A stretch of DNA of 64,000 bases, from contig NZ_FNVP01000001.1 of the NCBI RefSeq assembly GCF_900108015.1, positions 496,001-560,000 of the forward strand, read 5' to 3'. The position numbers and the translations under genes are program-made. The notes below the pieces were generated by a model, which was not told where the DNA came from, did not search any database, and saw only the letters and a program-made list of their open reading frames with translations. Source of the stretch: Flavobacterium urumqiense. GTDB lineage: Bacteria > Bacteroidota > Bacteroidia > Flavobacteriales > Flavobacteriaceae. This document shows, piece by piece, positions 7,468 to 16,843 of the stretch (position 1 is the first letter of the stretch; the number at the start of each line of letters is the position of its first letter).

Positions 7468-9570
7468 TTATTTTAGAATTTGATATGAAACCAAGGCGAC
7501 AATATAGGCAAAGCCACTCATAAATATTAATTGTCCTAAGGGCCATTTCCATGTATTTGTTTCTTTTTTTGTAATGGCAAGTGTACTGGCACATTGCAAA
7601 GCAAAAGCATAGAATAGCAATAATGATATTCCGGAGGCGAAATTGAATATCTTTTCTCCAGTTACAGGATTGATTTCGGCTGCCATTTTATTTTTTATGG
7701 TGACTTCATTTTCGTTACCGCCTACGCTGTAAATTGTGGCTAATGTACCAACAAATACCTCTCTGGCAGCAAATGAGCTAATAATGGCAATGCCTATTTT
7801 CCAATCGTAACCTAAAGGCGAAATTGCAGGTTCAATAGTTTTTCCCATTAAACCAATATAAGAATTTTCTAGCTTTTGTGAAGCTACTGCATTTTCAAAT
7901 TCTGTTTTTGACAGTGGCTTATCTTTCGTTTTTTCAAGTACTATTTTTTCCGCTTGATTAAAATTTTCTCCAGGACCGTAAGAGGCTAAAAACCATAGAA
8001 CAATTGAAATTGCTAAAATAATTTTCCCTGCTCCAAAAACAAATGCCTTTGTTTTTTCGATAACATTAATCCCAACGTTTTTGAAAAGGGGCAATTTATA
8101 GTTAGGCATTTCAACAACGAAATAGGTTTTTCCTTTTATTTTCAGAATTTTATTTAAAATATATGCAGAAAATATAGCCATACCAAAACCCAAAAGATAC
8201 AATAGCATCAAGGTCAATCCTTGCATATTTATAATCCCAAAAACACGTTCGTCAGGGATTACTAATCCGATAATAATGGCGTAAACAGGTAATCTTGCTG
8301 AGCAGGTTGTAAAAGGGGTTACTAAAATGGTAATCAATCTTTCTTTCCAGTTTTCTATATTTCGAGTTGCCATAATTGCAGGAATTGCGCAGGCTGTTCC
8401 AGAAATAAGCGGCACCACACTTTTGCCTGATAAACCAAATTTTCGCATAATTTTATCCATTAGGAAAACTACTCGACTCATATAGCCACTTTCTTCGAGA
8501 ATGGAAATAAACATGAATAGGAAAGCAATCTGTGGGATAAATATTAAAATTCCGCCAATTCCGGGAATGATTCCCTGTGAAATTAAATTGGTTAAAACTC
8601 CGGCAGGTAATTTTTCGCTGGTGAAAGCACTTAAGGATGCAAAAGTACTGTCGATAAAATCCATTGGGATTTTCGACCATTCGAAAATAGATTGAAAAAT
8701 TACAAATAGAATCAAAAAGAAGATAACGTAGCCCCAAACTTTATGAGTGAGCACACGATCCAGTTTGCTTCGAAAATCTTTGGCGACGGTTTCATCAATT
8801 TTCAATCCTACTTTCAGCACATCGTTGATAAACTGATAGCGTTTTATGGTTTCTTTTTGTTGCAAACGTTTTAAGTCTGAGTGCGATTTGGTAAACGAAC
8901 TTCTGATTTCATTACGATCTAAATTCAGGAAGTTTACATCCTGTGTAATCACCAACCACAATTTATATAATAATTGATTGGGAAATGTTTTGCGAAGTGT
9001 ATTAAAATATTCAGGATCAATACTGGATGCATTCAAACATGGTTCTGTGGAGATTATTTTGTAAGTGACAATCAATTTTTTTAAGGCATCAATTCCAAAA
9101 CCTTTTCTTGAACTAATTAGTGCAATCTTAGTTTTTAGGTGTTGCTCAAGATAAGGAATGTCTAGTGTTATTCCTTTATACTCCATTCTATCCGCCATGT
9201 TTATGACTAGAATAGTTGGGATTTCTAAATCTTTTATTTGGGTAAAAAGCAGCAAATTACGTTTCAAATTTTCGACATCAGTAACCACAAGAGCTACGTC
9301 AGGATATAATTTGTCGTTTTTATTCAATAACAATTCAATAACTACATTCTCATCAATTGAACTGGCATTCAAACTATACGTTCCGGGTAAATCCAGAATA
9401 TTAGCTTTGACATTAGTAGGTAATTTGCAAAATCCCATCTTTTTTTCAACGGTGATTCCGGGATAATTACCCACTTGTTGGTTTAAACCGGTCAATTGAT
9501 TAAAAACCGAAGTTTTCCCTACATTAGGATTTCCTATGAGAGCGACATTAATATTTCGATTGCTTACCAT
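7468..9570 (-). CDS. feoB: Ferrous iron transport protein B
   Basis: This 700-residue protein has an N-terminal G domain: G1 GNPNVGKTS (about 11-19), G3 DLPGTYSL (about 60), G4 NMAD and G5 SSRKG. A helical GDI-like linker follows, then the membrane permease. The two conserved gate motifs are present: SGTACAIPAIMATRN, and TPFTTCSARLPVYAIII with its conserved cysteine. FeoB moves Fe(II) across the inner membrane under control of GTP binding and hydrolysis. The gene overlaps feoA by seven bases and is followed by the Cys-rich partner gene. The Fur-like palindrome upstream of feoA predicts iron repression. Confidence 0.97.
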   Translation of the reverse strand: MVSNRNINVALIGNPNVGKTSVFNQLTGLNQQVGNYPGITVEKKMGFCKLPTNVKANILDLPGTYSLNASSIDENVVIELLLNKNDKLYPDVALVVTDVENLKRNLLLFTQIKDLEIPTILVINMADRMEYKGITLDIPYLEQHLKTKIALISSRKGFGIDALKKLIVTYKIISTEPCLNASSIDPEYFNTLRKTFPNQLLYKLWLVITQDVNFLNLDRNEIRSSFTKSHSDLKRLQQKETIKRYQFINDVLKVGLKIDETVAKDFRSKLDRVLTHKVWGYVIFFLILFVIFQSIFEWSKIPMDFIDSTFASLSAFTSEKLPAGVLTNLISQGIIPGIGGILIFIPQIAFLFMFISILEESGYMSRVVFLMDKIMRKFGLSGKSVVPLISGTACAIPAIMATRNIENWKERLITILVTPFTTCSARLPVYAIIIGLVIPDERVFGIINMQGLTLMLLYLLGFGMAIFSAYILNKILKIKGKTYFVVEMPNYKLPLFKNVGINVIEKTKAFVFGAGKIILAISIVLWFLASYGPGENFNQAEKIVLEKTKDKPLSKTEFENAVASQKLENSYIGLMGKTIEPAISPLGYDWKIGIAIISSFAAREVFVGTLATIYSVGGNENEVTIKNKMAAEINPVTGEKIFNFASGISLLLFYAFALQCASTLAITKKETNTWKWPLGQLIFMSGFAYIVALVSYQILK

Positions 9571-9809
9571 AAGTTGGTTTTGATTATTTCAACTTCGATT
9601 TCTCTGGCTGTTTCCACCCGAATAGCAACATGGGAACCATTATTGATATTCAAATATAAAGGATCTCCAAAAGGAGCAATTTGAAGTAATTCCACCATGT
9701 TTCCTGGTAAACAACCCATTTCTAATAGCTTCAAGGGAACAGTGTCAATATCAAAATCTTTGATAATGGCTTTTTCGCCTTTTTTGAGAGAATGTATCGT
9801 AGTTCGCAA
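9564..9809 (-). CDS. feoA: Ferrous iron transport protein A
   Basis: This 81-residue SH3-like protein contains LLEMGCLPGNMVELLQIAPFGDPLYLNINNGSHVAIR-type sequence, the standard FeoA core. FeoA binds the FeoB G domain in the cytoplasm. Translation appears to begin at a TTG: no ATG or GTG lies in frame after the preceding in-frame stop (three codons back), and the first residues RTTIHSLKKGEKA match the usual FeoA start. The last seven bases overlap the feoB start, so the two are translationally coupled. Confidence 0.93.
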   Translation of the reverse strand: MRTTIHSLKKGEKAIIKDFDIDTVPLKLLEMGCLPGNMVELLQIAPFGDPLYLNINNGSHVAIRVETAREIEVEIIKTNLW

Positions 9810-9835
9810 ATCTTATTTAGATTGAATTAAGATTG

Positions 9836-9890
9836 CAAAAGTACATATTATTATACCAAAATAAATGATAATTATCATTTTTGTACTTTT
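9836..9890 (-). promoter_or_regulatory. feo promoter/operator with Fur-box-like palindrome
   Basis: Positions 9863-9880 are a perfect 18-bp palindrome, AAATGATAATTATCATTT, which resembles the GATAATGATAATCATTATC Fur box. It is enclosed in an outer 9-bp inverted repeat (AAAAGTACA at 9837-9845, TGTACTTTT at 9882-9890). On the minus strand TACTTTTG at 9836-9843 matches the -7 element TAnnTTTG, 27 bases before the feoA start. A TTG lies only 13 bases further upstream, so the -33 element is weak. Iron-loaded Fur bound here would block the feoAB promoter. Confidence 0.7.
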
Positions 9891-9978
9891 TTTGGGTAAA
9901 TCAAAGCTACTATTTTTCAGCTTCTTATTGAATTAATAATGAATTGAAACGGTTGAAATCCAAATTTTTAATTGTCTT

Positions 9979-10644
9979 CTATTCTGTGCATAAAAAATTA
10001 ATATCTTCTATTAAACGTTTCATATCCTCTTTATTTGTTCCGTCATAAAAACCTCTTACTCTTCTTTTGGTGTCAACCAAAACAAAATTCTCGGTATGAA
10101 CCATATCATACAATTGTTCCGGTTTTCCTAATTTGACAGCCAAATAGGATTTTCTGGCCATCGTATAAATCGTTTTTTTGTCTCCGGTGACCAAGTTCCA
10201 TTTGCTGTCAACAACTCCATTTTTGATCGCATACGCTTTCAAAACGGGAACGCTGTCAGTTTCTGGAAAAACCGTATGTGACAATAACATTACCTTGGGG
10301 TTATTAATGATTGCTTTTTGAACTTCGACTAAATTAGTGGTCATCTTTGGACAAATAGAACCGCAGGTAGTGAAGAAAAAATCAGCAACATACACTTTAC
10401 CTTCATAATCTTTTTGGGTGATCGTTTTTCCGTTTTGGTTTACAAAAGAAAAATCAGCAATAGTGTGATATTTACTGATGTATTGAACGGTACTGTCGAC
10501 CAGCTCAGGATTTACGTCTGCAGGATTAAAGATGGGCAGCGATTTGCTAGGTTTAAGAGCAACATAAAATAAGTAAATCGTTAGGATAGAGAAGACTAAT
10601 AAAACACCAAAGAACTTTCGGTATTTATATAAAATAGATTTCAT
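9979..10644 (-). CDS. SCO1/SenC-family copper chaperone or thiol protein
   Basis: Starting at MKSILYKYRKFF the protein is 221 residues with one N-terminal membrane anchor (FFGVLLVFSILTIYLFYVAL) and a thioredoxin-fold domain facing the periplasm. The SCO copper site is present: CGSICPK (CxxxC) at about residue 100, and a distant histidine in MVHTENFVLVD. SCO proteins deliver copper to the CuA site of cytochrome oxidase or act as reductants. An upstream in-frame extension to 10728 is possible, but the -7 match TATTTTTG (minus strand, 10660-10667) lies within it, so 10644 is preferred. No cytochrome oxidase genes are in the window. Confidence 0.88.
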   Translation of the reverse strand: MKSILYKYRKFFGVLLVFSILTIYLFYVALKPSKSLPIFNPADVNPELVDSTVQYISKYHTIADFSFVNQNGKTITQKDYEGKVYVADFFFTTCGSICPKMTTNLVEVQKAIINNPKVMLLSHTVFPETDSVPVLKAYAIKNGVVDSKWNLVTGDKKTIYTMARKSYLAVKLGKPEQLYDMVHTENFVLVDTKRRVRGFYDGTNKEDMKRLIEDINFLCTE

Positions 10645-10781
10645 AAAAGTAATTTGGTACAAAAATACAAAAAGAGTTCTTAATTTGAAGTATTTAGCAA
10701 AATGCAGTTTTAGTCCGAAATTTAACAAAATTTAAAAATTTTATTGATAAGTTTGTGTATACGTTTAAACCATTATATAAA

Positions 10782-12845
10782 ATGAAAAATCAGTTTAATA
10801 AACAATTTCTTTTTGTGATTCCTGCAATCTTTGGACTCACTGTCAGTCAGGCTCAGAATGTTCCTGTAAAAATGAATCCAGGAATTGACATTTCCAATAT
10901 GGATAAAAAAATTAAATCAAACGATGATTTTTTCCGCTTCGTCAACGGAGCTTGGCTTGATAAAACGGAAATTCCAAGTGATAGAACTTCATGGGGAAGT
11001 TTTAATGAATTGCTTAAAAAAACGGATAAAGATGCATTGGATATATTGAAGGAGGCTTCAAAAAACCCGATGTACAAGTCAAGTACGGATCAAGGGAAAG
11101 CCATTAATCTTTTTAAATCTGTCTTGGATACCGTAGCACGAGATAAAAAAGGAATTGAACCATTAAAAAAGTATTTGGCAAAAATTGATGCGGTAAAAAA
11201 CATTCAGGATTTACAAAAATTATTGGTTGAAATGGAACCAATTGGAGGAATTGGCTTTTTTGGAGTTGGAGTTGGTGCCGATGAAAAAAACAGCAAAAAA
11301 AATTCCGTGAGTCTTGGAGTAGGAAGATTAGGTTTGCCGGATAAAGATTATTATTCTTCTGAGGATAAAGATTCGAAAGAAAAAAGAGATAAATACGTAC
11401 TTCACGTTGAGAGAATGCTACAGTTTATTGGTGAAAACCCTGCAAAAGCGAAGGAAAGCGCGATTAAAATTCTAGCTTTAGAAACAGCAATGTCCAAGCC
11501 AAGATTGGATAGAGTAGAACGTAGAGATGATAGATTGCAATACAATCCGATGACTATTGCCGATTTACAGAAAATGACTCCGGCAATCAACTGGCAAAAT
11601 TATTTTTCAGGTATTGGTTTTTCAAAATTAGATCAGGTAATCGTTAGCCAACCAAGATACATGAAAGCGCTGCAAACTGTTTTTAAAGAAAACAAAGTAG
11701 CGGACTGGAAAGAATATCTAAAATGGTCTTTGCTTAATAAATCAAGTGGTCAATTGTCTACTAAAATTGAAGTTGCTAATTTTGATTTCTACGGTAAAAC
11801 GTTGACTGGCGCAATCAAACAAAGACCTCGTGAAGACCGAGCTTTGCAAACCGTTAATAACACTATTGGCGAAGCCTTAGGGAAATTATACGTTGAGAAA
11901 ATGTTTCCTGCTGAAGCAAAAGCAAAAGCAGAGAAAATGATTAAAAATGTGATTTTGGCCTACCAAAACAGAATCAACAATTTGACTTGGATGTCTGAGG
12001 CAACTAAAGTTAAAGCAGTTCAAAAATTAAATAAGATCACGATCAAAATTGGTTATCCAGACAAATGGAAAGACTATTCTGCTTTGAAAATTGCAAGTAC
12101 TGAAGAGGGAGGAAGTTTCTTTGAAAATGTTCAAAACCTTTCTCGTTGGAATTTTCAAGAATCGTTAGATAAACTTAAAAAACCAGTTGATAAAACAGAA
12201 TGGGGAATGTCTCCTCAAACGGTAAATGCATATTACAATCCTTCTTATAATGAGATTGTATTTCCTGCAGCTATTTTACAACCGCCTTTTTATAATTATC
12301 AAGCGGATGAAGCGGTAAATTATGGTGGAATTGGAGCGGTGATCGGACACGAAATTTCTCATGGATTTGATGATAGTGGTGCTAGATACAATGCAGATGG
12401 AAATCTTGTAGACTGGTGGACAGCCGAAGATTTAAAACAATTTACTGCTCTTGGTACAGCATTAGCCGACCAATACAGCGCTCTGGAGCCATTGCCGGGT
12501 ATTCATGTGGACGGGAAATTTACTTTAGGCGAAAACATAGGTGATTTAGGCGGGGTAAATGCTGCTTTTGATGGATTGCAGATGTATTTAAAAGAAAATG
12601 GAAATCCAGGATTAATCGACGGTTTTACTCCTGAACAACGTTTCTTTATTTCATGGACAACAGTTTGGCGTACAAAAATGCGTGACGAGGCTTTAAAAAG
12701 TCAAGTAAAAACAGACCCGCACTCTCCGGGAATGTATCGTGCTTATGTGCCAATTCAAAATCTGGATGAATTTTATAAAGCTTTTGGAATTCAAAAAGGT
12801 GATGGAATGTATGTTGAACCAAGTAACCGAGTGAAAATTTGGTAA
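10782..12845 (+). CDS. M13-family zinc metallopeptidase (neprilysin/PepO-like), copy 1
   Basis: The protein is 687 residues from the ATG at 10782; the GTG at 10755 would put the signal peptide too far inside. It has a signal peptide (FVIPAIFGLTVSQAQ), the M13 N-terminal helical domain and the catalytic domain. HExxH occurs as VIGHEISHGFDD (about residue 523), with the downstream ENIGDLGGVNAA motif supplying the third zinc ligand. NAYYNPSYNEIVFPAAILQPPF matches the M13 substrate-cleft segment. It should be an exported endopeptidase cutting oligopeptides. A paralogue of identical length follows 120 bases downstream. Confidence 0.93.
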   Translation: MKNQFNKQFLFVIPAIFGLTVSQAQNVPVKMNPGIDISNMDKKIKSNDDFFRFVNGAWLDKTEIPSDRTSWGSFNELLKKTDKDALDILKEASKNPMYKSSTDQGKAINLFKSVLDTVARDKKGIEPLKKYLAKIDAVKNIQDLQKLLVEMEPIGGIGFFGVGVGADEKNSKKNSVSLGVGRLGLPDKDYYSSEDKDSKEKRDKYVLHVERMLQFIGENPAKAKESAIKILALETAMSKPRLDRVERRDDRLQYNPMTIADLQKMTPAINWQNYFSGIGFSKLDQVIVSQPRYMKALQTVFKENKVADWKEYLKWSLLNKSSGQLSTKIEVANFDFYGKTLTGAIKQRPREDRALQTVNNTIGEALGKLYVEKMFPAEAKAKAEKMIKNVILAYQNRINNLTWMSEATKVKAVQKLNKITIKIGYPDKWKDYSALKIASTEEGGSFFENVQNLSRWNFQESLDKLKKPVDKTEWGMSPQTVNAYYNPSYNEIVFPAAILQPPFYNYQADEAVNYGGIGAVIGHEISHGFDDSGARYNADGNLVDWWTAEDLKQFTALGTALADQYSALEPLPGIHVDGKFTLGENIGDLGGVNAAFDGLQMYLKENGNPGLIDGFTPEQRFFISWTTVWRTKMRDEALKSQVKTDPHSPGMYRAYVPIQNLDEFYKAFGIQKGDGMYVEPSNRVKIW

Positions 12846-12965
12846 TTGATATTATTTTGAAAAAAAAATTCAATTCACGAAACACGGCATAAAATCGATT
12901 TATCTCCTATTATTAATTTAAAATTGTATTAAGAGATTACCCCAATAACTAATTAACTATTAAAA

Positions 12966-15029
12966 ATGAAAAAAAACACGAATAAGCATTTACTTTTTGT
13001 AATTCCCGCAATTTTAGGTTTTACAATTAGTCAGGCTCAGAATACTTTGATAACTAAAGAGCCAGGAATTAATGTTAATTACATGGATAAAAGTGTAAAA
13101 CCAAACAATGATTTCTTTCGGTATGTGAATGGAACTTGGTTAAATAATACGGAGATTCCAAGTGACAGGACTAGATGGGGAAGTTTTGATGAATTACGTC
13201 AAAAGACCGATAATGATGCTTTGTCAATTTTAAAAGAGGCCACAACAAATCCTGCGTATAAGTCCAATACTGATCAAGGAAAAGCGATCAATCTATACAA
13301 ATCGATATTAGATACTGTTGGAAGAAATAAATTAGGTATAAATCCGTTAAAACCCTATTTAAAAAAGATAAATGCAGTAAAAAACACTAAAGACTTAGAA
13401 GCATTATTGATCGAAATGGAACCTATCGGTGGCATTGGATTTATGGGTGCCGCTGTTGGAACGGATGCAAAGAACAGTAATAGAAACGTAATTAATTTAG
13501 GTCCTGGGGGCGTAGGCTTACCAGATAGAGATTATTATGTTTCTGATGATGCCGATTCAAAAGAGAAACGTGCAAAATATGTTTTACACGTTGCTAAAAT
13601 GTTGCAGTATCTTGGTGATAAACCAGCAGTTGCTAAAATGAATGCGGAAAAAATTCTAGCGCTTGAAATTGCGATGTCTAAACCAAGGATGGACAGAGTA
13701 GAAAGACGGGACCGTCGTAAGTCCTATAATCCAATGAGCATTAAGGATCTTCAGAAATTAACTCCATCTATCGACTGGAATAATTATTTCACAAAAATTG
13801 GTTTGGCAAAAGCAGATACAGTAATCGTATCGCAACCTAAATACATGGCTGCTCTAGAAACTATTTTTAAAGAAAATAAAGTAGAAGATTGGAAAGCATA
13901 CATGCGTTGGAGTTTATTGAATAGAGCTTCTAGCCAATTATCAACAAATATAGAAAATGCCAATTGGGAGTTTTATGGAAGAACTTTAACGGGTGCAATT
14001 AGTCAAAGACCACGTGACGAAAGAGCACTTCAAACGATCAATGGCGCAGTTGGAGAAGCTTTAGGGAAATTATATGTAGAGAAAAAATTTCCTGCTGAAG
14101 CCAAAGTCAAAGCAGAAAAAATGATTAAAAACATATTCCTTGCTTTTGAAAACCGTATCAATAATTTGTCATGGATGTCAGCGGAAACAAAGGTTAGTGC
14201 GCTTGCTAAATTGCACAAATCAAGAATAAAAATCGGTTATCCTGATAAATGGAAAGATTATTCGGCCTTGACAGTTAAAAGTCCACAAGAAGGCGGAACG
14301 TATTTTGACAATGCAAAAAACATGGCAAAATGGCGTTTTGATGAAAACATAGCCGAATTGAACAAGCCAGTTGATAAAGAAAAATGGGGAATGTCACCAC
14401 AAACTGTAAATGCATATTACAATGCATCTAATAATGAAATTGTATTTCCGGCCGCTATTTTACAGCCGCCTTTTTACAACTATCAAGCCGATGAAGCGGT
14501 AAATTATGGTGGAATTGGAGGCGTTATAGGTCATGAAATTTCACATGGTTTCGATGATTCAGGAGCGAGATACAATGCTGACGGAAATCTAGTAGACTGG
14601 TGGACAGCAGAAGACTTGAAACAATTTTCCGCTTTAACAGGAGCGCTTGCCGCACAATATAGTGCCTTGCAGCCAATACCGGGAACATTTGTGGATGGTA
14701 AATTTACGCTTGGAGAAAATATTGGAGATTTAGGTGGAGTGAATGCAGCTTATGATGGTTTGCAATTGTATCTGAAAGAAAATGGAAATCCGGGATTAAT
14801 TGACGGATACACACCAGAACAACGTTTCTTCATTTCTTGGTCTACAATTTGGCGTTCAAAAACACGTGATGAAGCATTGAAAAACCAAGTCAAAACAGAC
14901 CCACATTCACCAGGAATGTATCGTGCTTATGTTCCTTTGCAAAATGTAGATACGTTCTATCAGGCTTTCAATATTCAAGCCAATGACGGAATGTATATTG
15001 CACCGGAAAAACGAGTACGAATCTGGTAA
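12966..15029 (+). CDS. M13-family zinc metallopeptidase, copy 2 (tandem paralogue)
   Basis: This 687-residue protein has the same length and layout as its upstream neighbour: signal peptide FVIPAILGFTISQAQ, HExxH in VIGHEISHGFDD, and ENIGDLGGVNAAYDGL. Long stretches are identical between the copies around the active site and the C-terminus (KTDPHSPGMYRAYVP), while the N-terminal third has diverged more. This is a tandem duplication with both active sites intact. Divergence of the N-terminal domain could mean different peptide size or sequence limits. A strong hairpin terminator follows at 15048. Confidence 0.93.
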   Translation: MKKNTNKHLLFVIPAILGFTISQAQNTLITKEPGINVNYMDKSVKPNNDFFRYVNGTWLNNTEIPSDRTRWGSFDELRQKTDNDALSILKEATTNPAYKSNTDQGKAINLYKSILDTVGRNKLGINPLKPYLKKINAVKNTKDLEALLIEMEPIGGIGFMGAAVGTDAKNSNRNVINLGPGGVGLPDRDYYVSDDADSKEKRAKYVLHVAKMLQYLGDKPAVAKMNAEKILALEIAMSKPRMDRVERRDRRKSYNPMSIKDLQKLTPSIDWNNYFTKIGLAKADTVIVSQPKYMAALETIFKENKVEDWKAYMRWSLLNRASSQLSTNIENANWEFYGRTLTGAISQRPRDERALQTINGAVGEALGKLYVEKKFPAEAKVKAEKMIKNIFLAFENRINNLSWMSAETKVSALAKLHKSRIKIGYPDKWKDYSALTVKSPQEGGTYFDNAKNMAKWRFDENIAELNKPVDKEKWGMSPQTVNAYYNASNNEIVFPAAILQPPFYNYQADEAVNYGGIGGVIGHEISHGFDDSGARYNADGNLVDWWTAEDLKQFSALTGALAAQYSALQPIPGTFVDGKFTLGENIGDLGGVNAAYDGLQLYLKENGNPGLIDGYTPEQRFFISWSTIWRSKTRDEALKNQVKTDPHSPGMYRAYVPLQNVDTFYQAFNIQANDGMYIAPEKRVRIW

Positions 15030-15047
15030 TAATTATTCTATAATAGC

Positions 15048-15087
15048 AAAAGGTCCCATTTGTGTAAGCAGATGGGACCTTTTTTAT
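15048..15087. terminator. Bidirectional rho-independent terminator
   Basis: The arms AAAAGGTCCCAT (15048-15059) and ATGGGACCTTTT (15072-15083) pair perfectly. A-runs and T-runs flank the hairpin on the two sides, so it can end both the M13 transcript (plus) and the EamA transcript (minus). Confidence 0.9.
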
Positions 15088-16025
15088 TTGTTAGCTACTT
15101 TTTGATTCCGTCCTTTTCTCAACGAATAATTCACCATATATAATCCAAATAAGGTAACCCCACCGCCTATAGCAATGGAAGCATTGAGCGTTTCTCCAAA
15201 AATTATGGCACCTAAAATCACGGCAATAATTGGGTTTATATATGCATAAATACTACTTATTTGTGCTGGTAAATTTTGCAGTGCATAAATAAAGGCAATA
15301 AAAGTAAGAACAGAGCCAAAAACAACTAAATAAGCAATTGACCACCAGGAAATAGCTGGAATAGAACTTAACGATACGGACGAGCCAGTAGCGCCAGTAT
15401 AAGCAAAAAGCAAAATACTGGAGAGAAACATCTGTAATCCTAAACTGAAATAAGGATTAAAACTTGCTGCTTTTTTCTTAGTGTACAAAGTTCCAAAAGC
15501 CCATGTTAAAGTTGAAATAAGTGAAATAAAAATCCCAAATCTAAAATCGGGTTTTATAAAATCGCTCAAATGATCGTAAAAAATTAGACAAATACCACCA
15601 AAACTCACTATTAAACCAATTACAGCTAATCTTGCCAGTCTTTCGCCTCTAAAAAAGCTTATTATAACAATCCATAATGGAACAATAGCGCCAATTATCG
15701 CTCCTAAACCACTACTGATATACTTTACTCCCCAAGTGCTAAGACCGTTGCTCAAAACAAAATTTAGGACACTCAGAATTAGGATTGTTTTCCATTGCTT
15801 TCCTTTTGGCCAAGGAGTCTTCTTGAACAAGAAAAAGGAAATATAGAGAAAACCGCCAATAAATTGTCTAATAGCGGCGAGTTGTAAAGCAGGCATGTGT
15901 TTTACACCTTCTTTTGAAGCAATCCAAGTGGTACCCCAAAAAAGACTGACCCAACATAAAGCTAATATTGGTAATCCAATGGAGTTGACTTTAGACGAAA
16001 CCGCATTTTTGATTTTAGTTTTCAC
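15084..16025 (-). CDS. EamA/DMT-family membrane exporter
   Basis: This 313-residue protein starts at GTG. It has ten predicted membrane helices in two EamA repeats; the first opens with LALCWVSLFWGTTWIASKEG and the second with FGIFISLISTLTWAFGTLYTKK. The family exports amino acids and other small metabolites across the inner membrane, and the substrate cannot be read from the sequence. It is the last gene of a five-gene minus-strand run: its start is one base from the stop of the upstream epimerase gene, so the two are tightly coupled. Confidence 0.87.
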   Translation of the reverse strand: MKTKIKNAVSSKVNSIGLPILALCWVSLFWGTTWIASKEGVKHMPALQLAAIRQFIGGFLYISFFLFKKTPWPKGKQWKTILILSVLNFVLSNGLSTWGVKYISSGLGAIIGAIVPLWIVIISFFRGERLARLAVIGLIVSFGGICLIFYDHLSDFIKPDFRFGIFISLISTLTWAFGTLYTKKKAASFNPYFSLGLQMFLSSILLFAYTGATGSSVSLSSIPAISWWSIAYLVVFGSVLTFIAFIYALQNLPAQISSIYAYINPIIAVILGAIIFGETLNASIAIGGGVTLFGLYMVNYSLRKGRNQKVANK

Positions 16026-16026
16026 G

Positions 16027-16830
16027 TTATAAATTTGGTTTGGTAAAATTATAATTTAATTTAGTCTGTATATTATCACTTAAAATGGTTTTTCCAATAG
16101 AAACATTTTCATGGTTAAATTTTGGCAACGCTAAATTCAAATCCATTGCTTTTTGGGTGTAATAATTTTCTCGTGTAGGATGAAAAGGAGTTGCCGCATT
16201 GAAAGTTTCATTCCAAGAATTGGTCTCAATAATTTTTAGAATAATACCAATGCAATCTTGCTGATGAATAAGGTTTATTGGCGCTTCAGGATTATCGATG
16301 TTTTCACGACCAGCTAGAAATCTCACAGGATGTCTGTCTTCGCCAATTAAGCCACCAAAACGAAGAACAGTAGTTTTGAAGTGCCTATTGCTTTGCAAAA
16401 GCTGTTCTGCTTCGACTAATTGTTTGCCACTTTCCGTATCTGGATTTAGTGGAGATTCTTCGGTTACAATATCATTTTCTTCTCCATAAATGGAAGTGGA
16501 ACTAACAAAAAGAACATTTTTAACAGATGATTTTTCTATAAATGGAATTAATACTTTTATTTTTTCAACAAAATTTTCTTTGTTGCTTCCTCGTAATTTT
16601 GGTGGTATATCAATGATTAAAGTACTCCTTTCCTGTAAAAACGATTCGACAGTACCCGATACACTTTTGCTGTCAAGCGAAACTAAAAAAGGACTAATTC
16701 CTTCGTTTTCCAATGCTAAAAGTTTCTCTGTAAAAGTTGTCGATCCATTCACCGAAAATCCTTTTCCTAATAAGGCTTTCGCCAAAGGCAAACCCAACCA
16801 ACCGCAACCTAGAATGCTAATTTTTGTCAT
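16027..16830 (-). CDS. NAD(P)-binding epimerase-like protein (YeeZ type)
   Basis: A 267-residue Rossmann protein with the dinucleotide loop ISILGCGWLGLPLAKAL at the N-terminus and the SSTSIYGE segment (about 103-110). The SSTSIYG motif carries the Ser/Tyr pair of extended SDR enzymes, followed by ESGKQLVEAEQLL with the lysine shifted relative to classical YxxxK. Proteins of this type (YeeZ) are shorter than sugar epimerases and their substrate is unknown. The gene is 13 bases after the M28 peptidase gene and one base before the EamA gene. Confidence 0.82.
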   Translation of the reverse strand: MTKISILGCGWLGLPLAKALLGKGFSVNGSTTFTEKLLALENEGISPFLVSLDSKSVSGTVESFLQERSTLIIDIPPKLRGSNKENFVEKIKVLIPFIEKSSVKNVLFVSSTSIYGEENDIVTEESPLNPDTESGKQLVEAEQLLQSNRHFKTTVLRFGGLIGEDRHPVRFLAGRENIDNPEAPINLIHQQDCIGIILKIIETNSWNETFNAATPFHPTRENYYTQKAMDLNLALPKFNHENVSIGKTILSDNIQTKLNYNFTKPNL

Positions 16831-16843
16831 TTTTATTTTTAAG

